From: Bacillota bacterium
GTDB taxonomy: Bacteria > Bacillota > Sulfobacillia > JAJYWN01 > JAJZPE01
NCBI GenBank assembly: GCA_021811325.1
Contig: JAJZPE010000013.1
Span: 1 to 34,250 of the forward strand
DNA length: 34,250 nt
Reading direction: 5' to 3'
In this document: positions 7,184-18,529 of the stretch, one piece after another
Numbering within the stretch: position 1 is the stretch's first letter
Layout of the letters: every line of letters begins with the position of its first letter
Made by a program: the position numbers and the translations under genes
Notes under the pieces: model-generated
The model's database searches: none
What the model saw: only the letters and a program-made list of their open reading frames with translations
Told to the model about the DNA's origin: nothing

Positions 7184-7211
7184 AGGCCCCCGCCGATCGG
7201 CGGGGGCCTTT
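7184..7211. terminator. Bidirectional terminator between sdaAA and pepF
   Basis: AGGCCCCCGCC (7184-7194) and GGCGGGGGCCT (7199-7209) form an 11-bp stem with a four-base loop. It lies between convergent genes and can serve both; T-runs are short on either side. Confidence 0.75.
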
Positions 7212-7226
7212 GGTATTCCTGCCTGA

Positions 7227-9005
7227 TTAAGCCGTCATCCTCAGGAACTCATCCAGGTCGGCCAGGGCCACGTCGACGGCCTTACGCCAGAAATCCGGCT
7301 TGGCCAGGTCGACGCCGAGGTGCCGCGCGGCGAGGTCCTCGACGCGCATCCGCCCGGTGTCGCGGAGCAGGTCGACGTATTGGCCCTCGAATCCCGGGCC
7401 GACCTCGAGGGCCCGGGCGTAGACCCCGGCGCTGAAGAGAAAGCCGAAGGTGTAAGGGAAGTTGTAGAACGGCGTCCGGGTGTCATAGAAGTGGAGTTTC
7501 GACGCCCAGAAGTGCGGGTGATGGAGATCCAGGGCGCCCTTGAAGGCTTCCTTCTGGGCCTCGGTCATCAGCTCGTTGAGCCGCTGGATGCCAACCACCC
7601 CGCGCCGGCGTTTATCGTAGAAGCGCGTCTCGAAGATGAAGCGGGCATGGATGTTCATCAGCAGCGACACGGCCCGCTGCAGCTTGTCCTCGACCAGGAC
7701 CAGCCGCTCCTCGGCGTTCCGGGCGTTGCGCACGGCGGCGTCGGCGACGATCATCTCGGCAAAGGTCGAGGCCGTCTCGGCCACGTTCATCGAGTACTGC
7801 TGGGTCATCGGGGGCAACTGGTTCATCACCGACTGGTGATACCCGTGCCCCAGCTCGTGGGCGACCGTGGCGACGTTGCCCATGGTCCCGGAGAAGGTCA
7901 CGAAGATGCGCGACTGCTTCATCGCCGGGAAGCTGGTGCAGAAGCCACCCATCCGCTTGCCCGGCCGGTCCTCGGCTTCGATCCAGCGGCCGACGAAGGC
8001 CTTCGTAGCGAACTCGGCCATCCGCGGGCTGAAGCGGCCGAACTGCTCGACGATGAACCCTGCGGCCTCGTCGTAGCTGAGCTTGCCCTCGGTCTTGCCG
8101 ACCGGGGCGGCGACATCCTGCCACCCCAGCTGGTCCAGCCCGAGGAGCTTCTTCTTCCGCTGCAGGAAGGTGACCAGGCGGTCCTTGCTCTCGGCGACGA
8201 CTTCCCACATCGCGTCCAGAGTCTCGGCCGACATGCGGTTGATCGTCAGGGGCTCCTTCAAGACCGACTCCCAGCCGCGGTGCCGATAGAGGTTGAGCCG
8301 GTGGCCGGCCAGGCGGTTGAGGGCCAAGGCGCAGAAGTCGGCCTCGCCGGCCCAAGCCTCCTCCCACCGCTCCATCAGCCGGGCGCGGAATTTCGGGTCG
8401 GGGTCGGACAGCCGGTTCGAAGCCTGCCCCGGTGACATCCGCACGATCTTCCCGTCGTCCTCGACGGTGATGGTCATCCGGCCGGTGGCCACGTCATAGA
8501 GCTCCGCCCATCCGTGGTAACCATCCACGGAGAGGTCGTTGACCAGGGTCTCCTGGTCCGGCGGGAGCATGTCGCGGGCCCGCTGCCGGCGCTCGTCGAG
8601 GTTGAAGGCCAGGGACCTGAGGGCCTCGCTCTTCAGGAGTTCGTCCCAGTACAGGTCGGGCACGTCCAGCATCTGCTGGTCGAGCCGGGTCAGGACCGAG
8701 GCGAAGCCCGCCCTCAGTTGGCTGACGCGCGCGGCGACGACCCGGGCGTATTTGTCGCCGACGTCCTGGGCGTTGAGGCATGATGTGAAGGCGCCCGCCT
8801 GGCGCAGGCGAACCATGGCGTCCTGGACTCGGTCCAATCGCGCGGCCCAGCCGGCGGCGCCGGTCGGCGCCCCGGCCGCGACTTCGCCGGCCAGCTCCCT
8901 GACGTCGGCCTCGAGCCGGTCGAGATAGGCCGCGAATTCCGGCGAGTGACTCCCGCCGGGGAAGATACCGTCCAGGTCCCAGGTCTGATTGAGGTTTTTG
9001 AGCAA
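7227..9005 (-). CDS. pepF: M3-family oligoendopeptidase (PepF-like)
   Basis: This is a cytoplasmic zinc metallopeptidase that cleaves short peptides. The zinc motif HELGH is present in ATVAHELGHGYHQSV, near two-thirds of the length, preceded by GGFCTSFPAMKQSRIF and followed by MNVAETASTFAEMIV, which supplies the third-ligand Glu region. The N-terminal helical PepF domain is intact. Length is near 592 residues, typical for M3B. The frame opens at a TTG at 9023, but GGAGGTG lies within that extension and sits about nine bases before a TTG at 9005 (start LLKNLNQTWDLDGIF), so 9005 is preferred. The gene stands alone between two terminators. A perfect palindrome lies 22 bases upstream. Confidence 0.92.
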   Translation of the reverse strand: MLKNLNQTWDLDGIFPGGSHSPEFAAYLDRLEADVRELAGEVAAGAPTGAAGWAARLDRVQDAMVRLRQAGAFTSCLNAQDVGDKYARVVAARVSQLRAGFASVLTRLDQQMLDVPDLYWDELLKSEALRSLAFNLDERRQRARDMLPPDQETLVNDLSVDGYHGWAELYDVATGRMTITVEDDGKIVRMSPGQASNRLSDPDPKFRARLMERWEEAWAGEADFCALALNRLAGHRLNLYRHRGWESVLKEPLTINRMSAETLDAMWEVVAESKDRLVTFLQRKKKLLGLDQLGWQDVAAPVGKTEGKLSYDEAAGFIVEQFGRFSPRMAEFATKAFVGRWIEAEDRPGKRMGGFCTSFPAMKQSRIFVTFSGTMGNVATVAHELGHGYHQSVMNQLPPMTQQYSMNVAETASTFAEMIVADAAVRNARNAEERLVLVEDKLQRAVSLLMNIHARFIFETRFYDKRRRGVVGIQRLNELMTEAQKEAFKGALDLHHPHFWASKLHFYDTRTPFYNFPYTFGFLFSAGVYARALEVGPGFEGQYVDLLRDTGRMRVEDLAARHLGVDLAKPDFWRKAVDVALADLDEFLRMTA

Positions 9006-9027
9006 GGTCGCACCCACCTCCAACGGT

Positions 9028-9042
9028 GTGATTACGAATCAC
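9028..9042. promoter_or_regulatory. Palindrome upstream of pepF, possible operator
   Basis: GTGATT-ACG-AATCAC is a perfect 6+3+6 inverted repeat about 23 bases before the proposed pepF start, overlapping the expected leader or promoter. Such a site could bind a dimeric regulator. One short palindrome is weak evidence. Confidence 0.3.
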
Positions 9043-9135
9043 GGGGCGGATACATTGAGCCCCGGCGCAGTCTGATTTCGGCGCGCCGGCGGGAAATCCT
9101 GGGCGCCGGACGTGGCTGCGGACAACGATAGGCCC

Positions 9136-9173
9136 ACAAAAAGCGGATGCGGGCGTCCATGCCCGCATCCGCT
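9136..9173 (-). terminator. Rho-independent terminator of the DUF1540 gene
   Basis: On the minus strand AGCGGATGCGGGC pairs with GCCCGCATCCGCT (13 bp, six-base loop), immediately followed by TTTTT. It lies 15 bases beyond the DUF1540 stop codon. Confidence 0.85.
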
Positions 9174-9187
9174 CCGCGTCCCCGGCC

Positions 9188-9385
9188 CTAACCCTGCTCG
9201 TTCTTGAAGGTCTGGCAGCAGGTCTCGTCCTTGCTCGACGCCGGAGTCTCCGTCAACTGGTCGATCTTCGACGTCGGCGCGAACCCGCCGGCTTCATCGC
9301 TCTGGATGATGATGTGGGAGGCGTTGCAGAGGTTCTTCTGCTCCCAGTACTTGCATGAACTGACCGTGCAGCTTACTTCGGGCAT
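9188..9385 (-). CDS. DUF1540 domain small cysteine protein
   Basis: The 65-residue protein starts MPEVSCTVSSCKYWEQKN and continues with LCNASHIIIQ and, near the C-terminus, DETCCQTF. The cysteine spacing (CxxxxC, then C-N-A, then CCxTF) is that of DUF1540, common in spore-forming Bacillota and probably metal-binding; the function is unknown. The frame is open upstream to 9421, but the ATG at 9385 has GAGGAGGG about six bases before it and matches the family start. It is monocistronic, with its own strong terminator. Confidence 0.85.
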   Translation of the reverse strand: MPEVSCTVSSCKYWEQKNLCNASHIIIQSDEAGGFAPTSKIDQLTETPASSKDETCCQTFKNEQG

Positions 9386-9508
9386 TGGCACCCTCCTCTG
9401 GCCATGAAGATTTAACCGCAATGATTAACATGCGCCGCGGCGGTGGCGCTATCCTGGTAAACTCAAGGCAATCCAGGCCGGCGGAGGGCGGCGCCGTCCT
9501 TTCCGGAC

Positions 9509-9543
9509 AAAGAAAGCGGGCCCGGAGGAATCCGGGCCCGCTC
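9509..9543 (-). terminator. Terminator after the 5'-nucleotidase gene
   Basis: On the minus strand AGCGGGCCCGGA pairs with TCCGGGCCCGCT (12 bp; positions 9515-9526 and 9531-9542), followed by TTCTTTG. It lies about 50 bases after the stop codon at 9592. Confidence 0.75.
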
Positions 9544-9591
9544 AGTGCGACCTCAGAAGCTCGAAGCGGCCATCGGTTCACCGCACCGTGC

Positions 9592-12500
9592 TCAGGGCTT
9601 CGGGGCCTTGAGGCTGCGGTCCGTGTTTGTCCAGGTGATCTTCCGGCCGGCGGCCTTCTCAGCCTTCATCCATTTAATGACCTCGTCGCGGATGACGACC
9701 TGGGTGTCCTTGCCGTTCTTGCCGCCGGCAAAGGCCTTGTAGCCGTCGCCACCGGTGAACATGAAGCTGTTCGTGGCGACCTTGTAAGTCTTGGCCATGT
9801 CGAGCGGGGTGCCGTCGCTGAGGGTGATCTCGTAGACGCGCGACCCGGCCGACTGGGCGGGGTCATACTTGAACTTGATGCCCGACACCTGGACCACGCC
9901 GGTGGAGCTGGCCCCTTGCTCGACGGCTTCCTTGACCTGGGCGCCGGTCATGTCCACCGTGCACAGGGTATTGCTGAACGGGTCAACCTCCCAGAGCTTG
10001 CCGACGGTGATGTCGCCGGCCGGGATGTTCGTGCGGATGCCGCCCGGGTTGGTCAGGGCGATGTCCGCGCCCGAGACCTGCCGCATGACGTCGGTGATGA
10101 GGTCACCGAGGGCCGACGGCTGGGTCCGGGTGTTGTCGAGGTTGACGTCGGTGGTGTTGACGACTTCGTTGATGAGCGGCGCGACTTCCTGGTTGTAGGC
10201 GTCGACCTTGGCCTGGAGGGCTGAGTCGTAGGTCACGCCGTCTTGGTAGGTGGGGATGGTCTGGACCTTGGAGTTCAGGACCTGGTGGGTGAGGCCGTCG
10301 ATGGTCAGGACAATCTCACCGAGGGCGCGGCCCTGGTAGTACGCCTCGACCACCGGGACGCCGTTGATCTTGCCCGCCACCGTTTTATGGCTATGACCGC
10401 CGATGATGGCATCGACGCTGCCGACGGTCTGCGCCATGGTCGCCAGTTCACCGCTGATGGCGCCGGTCTTCGAGTCCTGCGAACCGCCGACGTGGCTGAG
10501 CACGACGACGATGTCCGCGCCCATGTACCTGAGCTGCGGGGCCAGGATGTTGACGATCATCGCCGGATCCTTGAAATCGAGGTCCTTGACGTTCTCGGCG
10601 ACGACGATGTTCGGGGTATCAGCGGTGATGACGCCGATGACCCCGATCTTCAGGCCTTCCTTCTCGAAGATGGCATACGGCTTGGCCCAGTCGGGGCGAT
10701 CGGTCGTGCCCTTCTTGAAGACGTTGGCCGCCAAGACCGGGAACTTGGCCTGGGCGACGCGCTCCTTGATGGTGTCGACGCCCCAGTCGAACTCATGGTT
10801 GCCGAGCTCCATGACGTCATAGCCCTCGGCGTTCATCAGGTCGATGACCGGCTTGCCCTTGCTCAGCGTGGAGACCGGGGTGCCCTGCAGGGCGTCGCCG
10901 GCGTCCATCAGCAGCGTGCCCGTGGGGTTCTTGGCCTTCTCGCGCGAGATGTAGGCCGCGACGACCGAGGAGCCGCCCCAGTAGGAGCCGCTCGAGGTCT
11001 TCTGGTCGTTGATGTTGATCCGGCCATGGAAGTCGTTGGTGGTCAGCAGGGTGATCTCGGGGTAACGCGCCCGGGCCAGTAGCGTGGCGGCTTCAGCGCG
11101 GGTCACGAGACCCTTCGGCTGCAGGGTGTGGTCCGGCTTGCCGGTGACCCAACCCTTCGCGATGGCCACCGTGTAGGCGGTCTTGGCCGCCGACGAGAGG
11201 TCGCCGGCGTCGCCGTATCCGGAGAGGGTGACGGTCGCGTTCGAGGAGGTCGCGCCGGACGCCTTGACCAGGGCCTCGACGGCCTGCTCGCGGGTCAGGG
11301 CCCCGTTGCCGGCCGAGGCCGGGATGGCATAGTTGTACGCCTTGTCAAGGGCCTTGTAGAACTCGAGGACCGAGATGTTCTTGTCCGGCTGGAAGGTGCT
11401 GTCCGGGTAGCGGTCCATGACCTGGTACTTGACCACCCGGTCGATGGCGCTCTTGGCCCAGTTGTTGAGCCAGTCGGGGACGAGCTGCCAGTTGTTGTCG
11501 GTGACCGGGTTGATTTTACCTTTCTCCTTGACATAGTCGGCGATGAGGTTGCGGACCTCGTCGGACGACTTGTAGAAGATGGTCCCGTTCTTGATCCCGG
11601 TGCCGCCGGTGGCCCGGTAGTTGTTGACGGCCACCCTGTACTTGGCGTTCATGTCCACCGGCCGGCCGTGGTAGGTCAGGTCGATGATGCGGCTGCCGAC
11701 GGGCTTCGTGATGTCGACCTTGTAGCTGAGGCCGGAATACATGTCGTAGTTGTAGTCCCTGACGCTGGAGTTGATGATTGGCGCGAAGTCGGCGCCGTAG
11801 TTGTACTGGTTGTAGTACTGCGCCGACCACTCCATGGCGTCCTTCAGCTGCCGGCCCGTAACCTCAACGCCGTAGAGCGTGTTCTCGTACCAGTACAGGC
11901 CGGCGACCTGCCGCATGGTCACCGGGCCGGCCGGGATGACCGCGTTGGAGTTGAAGAAGGCGGCGAGGGAGATGTCGGTCCCGGCGTATTTCATCTGGAC
12001 CGCGTTGATAAGGTCGACGATGGCGGTGTCCTTGAGCCGCGCGTCCTTGTTGGCGAAGTCGCCGGTGGCCGTCCCGAGCGGGGAGTCCATCCAGGCGTTG
12101 GCCTTCTCGTGATAGGACTTGGCCAGGTTGAGGACATCTTGGTCGGCCGCCACGGAGGCCTCGATGGTCTCGTTGCTGCTGGTCTTGGAAACGACCTTCC
12201 ACGGATGAGCCGCGTCGCCCGTGGCTTCGAAGGTCACGTCGATGTGGCTCAGGCGGGTCCCGGCGTTCTTCGGAGCGACCACCAGGACGCTCCCGCCATC
12301 GCTGGTCGGGATGGACAGGTTCCCGATATCCTGGTGGGCGTGGCCGGTGACCATGACGTCGATGCCGGGGACCTGGGTGGCCACGGCGTAGACGTGGTTC
12401 TCACCGGGGATGGCCTGCGCGATGGGGGCGAAGTCCTTCTTCGGATCGACCTCGAGGCCACTATGGTCGACCACCAGGACCAGGTCGACCTTCTCCTGGT

Positions 12501-13149
12501 CGCGGAGGATGGGGACGTACTTCTTGGCCGCGTCAACGGCACTGGCGAAGGTCAGGCCGGCGTAGTTCTCCGGCTTCTCCCAGCTCGGAACGCCCTCGGT
12601 GGTGAGACCGAGGATGCCGACCTTCACGCCACCGACCGTCTTCACGGTATAAGGCGTGAAGTACGGGGTCCCATCGGCCTTCAGGATGTTGGCCGAAAGG
12701 AAGGGGAAGTCGGCTTCGCCCTTGACCTTGTTGAGGATGTTCAGGCCGAAGTTGAACTCGTGATTGCCCACGGTGAATGAGTCATACCCCAAGCTGTTCA
12801 TTACGACGATCATCGGATCGACCGGGGCGTTGTCGACCACATTATGATAGTAAACCAGCGGCGTGCCCTGGATCAGGTCGCCCGCGTCGACCAGGATGGT
12901 GTTCGGGTTGGCGGCCCGGTTTTTCTTGACCAGCGCCGCTATCTTGGCCAGCCCCACGTCATCTTTGGCCGTGTTCTTGAAATAGTCGAACGGGTAGATG
13001 TTCCCATGCAGGTCGCTGGTGCCCAGGATGGTCACCTTGACCTGCTCGGCGGCGTAGGCCCGGCCCGGGTTGATCCCCGTCAGGGTGAGGCCGAAGATCA
13101 GGGTGACCGTCAGGAGGGTGACCAGCACACGGCTATACCTAGTCTTCAT
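9592..13149 (-). CDS. Secreted two-module 5'-nucleotidase/cyclic phosphodiesterase with internal SLH repeats
   Basis: The protein has about 1185 residues. A signal peptide (residues 1-34, MKTRYSRVLVTLLTVTLIFG then AYAA) is followed by a metallophosphatase (about 36-300; TSDLHGN at 44-50, GNHEFNFG, VTGHAHQD) and a 5'-nucleotidase C-terminal domain (about 340-550). Residues about 555-690 carry S-layer-homology-like repeats (VMDRYPDSTFQPDKNISVLE; WVTGKPDHTLQPKGLVTRAE). A second metallophosphatase (from about 700; TTNDFHGR, GNHEFDWG, IGGHSHKT) and second nucleotidase C domain (about 985-1175) follow. Both modules keep metal-ligand motifs, so both may be active on extracellular nucleotides. The SLH segment should anchor it to cell-wall polymers. 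Start ATG 13149 has AGGAGG seven bases upstream; the frame's extension to 13281 is rejected. Monocistronic. Confidence 0.92.
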   Translation of the reverse strand: MKTRYSRVLVTLLTVTLIFGLTLTGINPGRAYAAEQVKVTILGTSDLHGNIYPFDYFKNTAKDDVGLAKIAALVKKNRAANPNTILVDAGDLIQGTPLVYYHNVVDNAPVDPMIVVMNSLGYDSFTVGNHEFNFGLNILNKVKGEADFPFLSANILKADGTPYFTPYTVKTVGGVKVGILGLTTEGVPSWEKPENYAGLTFASAVDAAKKYVPILRDQEKVDLVLVVDHSGLEVDPKKDFAPIAQAIPGENHVYAVATQVPGIDVMVTGHAHQDIGNLSIPTSDGGSVLVVAPKNAGTRLSHIDVTFEATGDAAHPWKVVSKTSSNETIEASVAADQDVLNLAKSYHEKANAWMDSPLGTATGDFANKDARLKDTAIVDLINAVQMKYAGTDISLAAFFNSNAVIPAGPVTMRQVAGLYWYENTLYGVEVTGRQLKDAMEWSAQYYNQYNYGADFAPIINSSVRDYNYDMYSGLSYKVDITKPVGSRIIDLTYHGRPVDMNAKYRVAVNNYRATGGTGIKNGTIFYKSSDEVRNLIADYVKEKGKINPVTDNNWQLVPDWLNNWAKSAIDRVVKYQVMDRYPDSTFQPDKNISVLEFYKALDKAYNYAIPASAGNGALTREQAVEALVKASGATSSNATVTLSGYGDAGDLSSAAKTAYTVAIAKGWVTGKPDHTLQPKGLVTRAEAATLLARARYPEITLLTTNDFHGRININDQKTSSGSYWGGSSVVAAYISREKAKNPTGTLLMDAGDALQGTPVSTLSKGKPVIDLMNAEGYDVMELGNHEFDWGVDTIKERVAQAKFPVLAANVFKKGTTDRPDWAKPYAIFEKEGLKIGVIGVITADTPNIVVAENVKDLDFKDPAMIVNILAPQLRYMGADIVVVLSHVGGSQDSKTGAISGELATMAQTVGSVDAIIGGHSHKTVAGKINGVPVVEAYYQGRALGEIVLTIDGLTHQVLNSKVQTIPTYQDGVTYDSALQAKVDAYNQEVAPLINEVVNTTDVNLDNTRTQPSALGDLITDVMRQVSGADIALTNPGGIRTNIPAGDITVGKLWEVDPFSNTLCTVDMTGAQVKEAVEQGASSTGVVQVSGIKFKYDPAQSAGSRVYEITLSDGTPLDMAKTYKVATNSFMFTGGDGYKAFAGGKNGKDTQVVIRDEVIKWMKAEKAAGRKITWTNTDRSLKAPKP

Positions 13150-13283
13150 TACGGTCCTCCTCTTCTGTAAATTAGGTGCCCAGACACAATGAGGTCGGGT
13201 CACCCGCAATGGGGGCCCGACACTTCCTCCTTCTGGTACCACCACCTTCCGGAAAACATTAGCCAGATTAGTATTAGACACCA

Positions 13284-13338
13284 GGGGAGGGGATTCCTCC
13301 CCGAACGGAAACCCGGGCAGGAAATCCCGCCCGGGTTA
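13284..13338 (-). terminator. Two hairpins downstream of speE
   Basis: On the minus strand AACCCGGGC pairs with GCCCGGGTT (13310-13338 region), and further on GGGGAGG pairs with CCTCCCC (13284-13305). They lie 55-110 bases beyond the speE stop. T-runs are weak, so termination is probable rather than certain. Confidence 0.5.
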
Positions 13339-13392
13339 AGGCCAGCTAGAATGGGGTCAGGGGAACATTCCCAGGGAAGGCTCTTGGACCGC

Positions 13393-14214
13393 CTACTTGA
13401 CCAGCGATCCGACGAAGGGCGGCAGGACGAAGGCGGCCCGGTGGATCTCCGGGGAGTAATACTTGGTCGGCAGTTCCACCCGGCGGAAGTCGGTCGCCGG
13501 GTCGCGCTTTTTCGACCCGACGGCGAAGGTCCACATGGCCCCGGGGTAGGTGGGGATGACCGCCCAGTAGAGGCGGGCGACGGGGAAGACCGCGGCCAGG
13601 TCCTTCATGACCCGGGCGATGAGCTCGCCGTGGAGGAACGGCGACTCGGATTGGGCGACGAAAATGCCCTCGGGGGTCAGGGCCTCACGGGCGTCGGTGA
13701 AGAACTCCTTGGCGAAGAGGCCGACGGCCGGCCCAACCGGGTCGGTCGAATCGCAGACGATGACGTCGTATTCGCCGCGGTGTTCCTTGACGTGCTTCAG
13801 CCCGTCACCCACGGCCAGCTGGGCCCGGGGGTCCTTGAGCCCGGCGGCGATGGTCGGCAGGAACTCCTGGCTGCGCCGGATGACGGCCCCGTCGATCTCG
13901 GCCAGGACGGCCCGCTCGACCGACGGATGGCGGAGGGCCTCCCGGATGACCCCGCCGTCGCCGCCGCCGACCACCAGGACCTTCTTCGGGTCCGGGTGGG
14001 TGGCCAGCGGGATGTGGGCGATCATCTCGTGGTAGACGAACTCGTCTTTCTCGGTGGTCATCACGCAGCCGTCGAGGACGAGCATCCGCCCGTATTGCAG
14101 GGTCTCGATGATGGCCAGGTCCTGATACTCGGTCTTCTCGTGGATGATGGTCCGGTCGATCCGGCAACCGAGGCTCAGGTTGGGGGTCTGTCGTTCGGTG
14201 AACCAGAGTTCCAA
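13393..14214 (-). CDS. speE: Polyamine aminopropyltransferase (spermidine synthase)
   Basis: The 273-residue enzyme transfers aminopropyl from decarboxylated S-adenosylmethionine to putrescine. Seen are the N-terminal domain (ELWFTERQTPNLSLGCRI), YQDLAIIETLQYGRMLVLDG, the nucleotide-binding motif VLVVGGGDGGVIRE (about residues 99-112), the acidic LAEIDGAVI, and the catalytic region VIVCDSTDPVGPA. All key motifs of SpeE are present and length is normal. The start is TTG at 14214, with GGAGGTG nine bases upstream. A good minus-strand promoter lies at 14236-14264. The gene is divergent from tpiA; no speD or speB is seen in this window. Confidence 0.93.
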   Translation of the reverse strand: MELWFTERQTPNLSLGCRIDRTIIHEKTEYQDLAIIETLQYGRMLVLDGCVMTTEKDEFVYHEMIAHIPLATHPDPKKVLVVGGGDGGVIREALRHPSVERAVLAEIDGAVIRRSQEFLPTIAAGLKDPRAQLAVGDGLKHVKEHRGEYDVIVCDSTDPVGPAVGLFAKEFFTDAREALTPEGIFVAQSESPFLHGELIARVMKDLAAVFPVARLYWAVIPTYPGAMWTFAVGSKKRDPATDFRRVELPTKYYSPEIHRAAFVLPPFVGSLVK

Positions 14215-14235
14215 AGGGCGCCACCTCCAGGGTCT

Positions 14236-14264
14236 ATTATCCCGACCGCCGCCGGGCTAGTCAA
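14236..14264 (-). promoter_or_regulatory. Sigma-A promoter of speE
   Basis: On the minus strand TTGACT (14264-14259) and GATAAT (14241-14236) are separated by exactly 17 bases, 22 bases before the TTG start. The untranslated leader must therefore be very short. Confidence 0.7.
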
Positions 14265-14282
14265 GCTGCAGCAGGAATTCGT

Positions 14283-14308
14283 TTCGCGGCGCGGTATTCT
14301 GGTATAAT
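14283..14308 (+). promoter_or_regulatory. Extended -10 promoter of the tpiA operon
   Basis: TATAAT at 14303-14308 is a perfect -10, preceded by TGG to make an extended -10 (TGnTATAAT). No good -35 lies at 17 bases, which is usual for this class. The start codon of tpiA is 33 bases downstream. Confidence 0.7.
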
Positions 14309-14340
14309 ATGGCCTAGCAAAGTGCTTGGGGGGTAGGGCT

Positions 14341-15114
14341 GTGCGGAGACCAATCATCGCGGGCAACTGGAAGATGTCCAAGACCGGGCCGGAGGGGGCC
14401 GCCCTGGCCGTCGGGGTGGCCAAGGCCATCGGTGACATCGCCGGACGCCGGGCCGACGTCGTCCTGTGCCCGCCGTTCACCGCCCTCCAGGCCGTCGCCG
14501 GCGCGCTCGCCGGGAGCGCGGTCAAGCTCGGCGCACAGAACGTGCACTGGGAGAAGGAAGGTCCTTACACCGGTGAAGTATCCCCGGCCATGCTCAGGGC
14601 CATCGGTTGCGCCTACGCCATCGTCGGTCACTCCGAGCGGCGCCAGTACTTCGGCGAGACCGACGAAGGGGTCAACAAGCGGACCCGCGCGGCCGTCGGC
14701 TTCGGCCTGACGCCCATCGTCTGTGTCGGCGAGCGGCTCGAAGAGCGCAAGGCCGGCCGGACCGGCGAGGTCGTCACCAGGCAGGTCCGGGCGGCCCTGG
14801 CCGGCCTTACGCCCGAAGAGGTCCGCCAGCTCGTCATGGCCTACGAGCCCGTGTGGGCCATCGGCACCGGCGTGGCGGCCACCGCCGGCGACGCCCAGGA
14901 GGTCGCCGGGCTCATCCGCAAGCTGCTGGCCGAGACCGCCGGCGGCGACGCCGCAGCGCAGGTCCGCATCCAGTACGGCGGGAGCGTCAAGCCCGAGAAC
15001 ATCGCCGACTTCATGGCCCTCCCCGACGTGGACGGGGCTCTGGTGGGCGGGGCCAGCTTGAAGGCCGACTCCTTCGCCGCCATCGTCACCGCGGGGGCGG
15101 CGGCGGAACGCTAG
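14341..15114 (+). CDS. tpiA: Triosephosphate isomerase
   Basis: This enzyme interconverts dihydroxyacetone phosphate and glyceraldehyde 3-phosphate in glycolysis. Motifs include IAGNWKM with substrate-binding Asn9 and Lys11, AYAIVGHSERR with the electrophilic His (about residue 97), MAYEPVWAIGTG with the catalytic Glu (about 168), the flexible loop, and YGGSVKPEN. Length is about 257 residues. The start is GTG at 14341 with GGGGGGTAG upstream; the frame opens earlier at a TTG (14326) that lies within the ribosome site and is rejected. The stop TAG abuts the ATG of gpmI with no gap. gap and pgk, often upstream in Bacillota, are not adjacent here. Confidence 0.96.
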   Translation: MRRPIIAGNWKMSKTGPEGAALAVGVAKAIGDIAGRRADVVLCPPFTALQAVAGALAGSAVKLGAQNVHWEKEGPYTGEVSPAMLRAIGCAYAIVGHSERRQYFGETDEGVNKRTRAAVGFGLTPIVCVGERLEERKAGRTGEVVTRQVRAALAGLTPEEVRQLVMAYEPVWAIGTGVAATAGDAQEVAGLIRKLLAETAGGDAAAQVRIQYGGSVKPENIADFMALPDVDGALVGGASLKADSFAAIVTAGAAAER

Positions 15115-18016
<2,902 letters not shown>

Positions 18017-18054
18017 CCGCGCCGAGGTATTTCTGGGCCGGAGTCACGTTCGGA

Positions 18055-18083
18055 TTGTCTATTGCCGTCACTTGTGATAAAAT
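18055..18083 (+). promoter_or_regulatory. Sigma-A promoter of secG
   Basis: TTGTCT at 18055-18060 and TAAAAT at 18078-18083 with a 17-base spacer, 30 bases before the secG start codon. Confidence 0.65.
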
Positions 18084-18113
18084 ATTTGTTGTCTGTTGGG
18101 AGGTGGCAAAGCC

Positions 18114-18359
18114 TTGTTTAGCAGTCCCGTGCTTTACTACATTATGCTCGGTTTTCACATCATCTTCACGGTCGGGCTCATCGCTGGGGTCCTGCTCCAG
18201 TCGGGCCGGGCCGCGGGGTTGTCGGGGGCCATCGCCGGTGGGGCCACGACCCTTTTCGGGAAGAAGAAGGGCCTCGACGAAGTGCTCAGCCGGGTCACCA
18301 CCGTCTTCGCCATTGCTTTCCTCATCACAGCTCTGCTCCTGACGTTGTTCGACCGTTGA
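18114..18359 (+). CDS. secG: Protein-export membrane protein SecG
   Basis: SecG is the small subunit of the SecYEG translocon in the cytoplasmic membrane. The 81-residue protein has two hydrophobic helices (about residues 5-25, YYIMLGFHIIFTVGLIAGVL, and 57-78) flanking the conserved LLQSGRAAGLSGAIAGGATTLFGKKKG loop. The start is TTG at 18114, with GGGAGGTGG seven bases upstream; the earlier TTG at 18096 falls before the ribosome site. Its position between eno and rnr is the usual Bacillota arrangement (eno-secG-rnr-smpB-ssrA), here interrupted by the hppA-thioesterase-HD insertion. Confidence 0.93.
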   Translation: MFSSPVLYYIMLGFHIIFTVGLIAGVLLQSGRAAGLSGAIAGGATTLFGKKKGLDEVLSRVTTVFAIAFLITALLLTLFDR

Positions 18360-18366
18360 CGGCCGG

Positions 18367-18422
18367 GCGTATCCGCGCCCTGGGTGAGCCGTTTCGCGGT
18401 GCTCGCGCGGGGGCGCATACGC
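18367..18422 (+). other. Long imperfect stem-loop after secG
   Basis: GCGTAT-CCGCGCCC (18367-18380) pairs with GGGGCGC-ATACGC (18410-18422) with one mismatch and one bulge; an inner GAGC/GCTC helix sits in the loop. It lies between the secG stop and the terminator at 18441, in the likely 3' untranslated region. Function unknown. Confidence 0.45.
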
Positions 18423-18440
18423 TGTATTACCACGCTGAAC

Positions 18441-18470
18441 ACGCCCCAACCTCGCCGGTTGGGGTGTTTT
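18441..18470 (+). terminator. Rho-independent terminator of secG
   Basis: ACGCCCCAACC and GGTTGGGGTGT form an 11-bp stem (with one G-U pair) and a five-base loop, ending in TTTT. Confidence 0.85.
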
Positions 18471-18529
18471 GATGTCGGCTCAGTGAACCGGCCGATGGAA
18501 CCGGCCAATTGATCCAGGGGAGGAACGAC

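Noticed and set aside
11128-12780. 550-codon open frame on the plus strand
   Set aside because: Antisense shadow of the large 5'-nucleotidase; repetitive Val/Asp/Gly composition.
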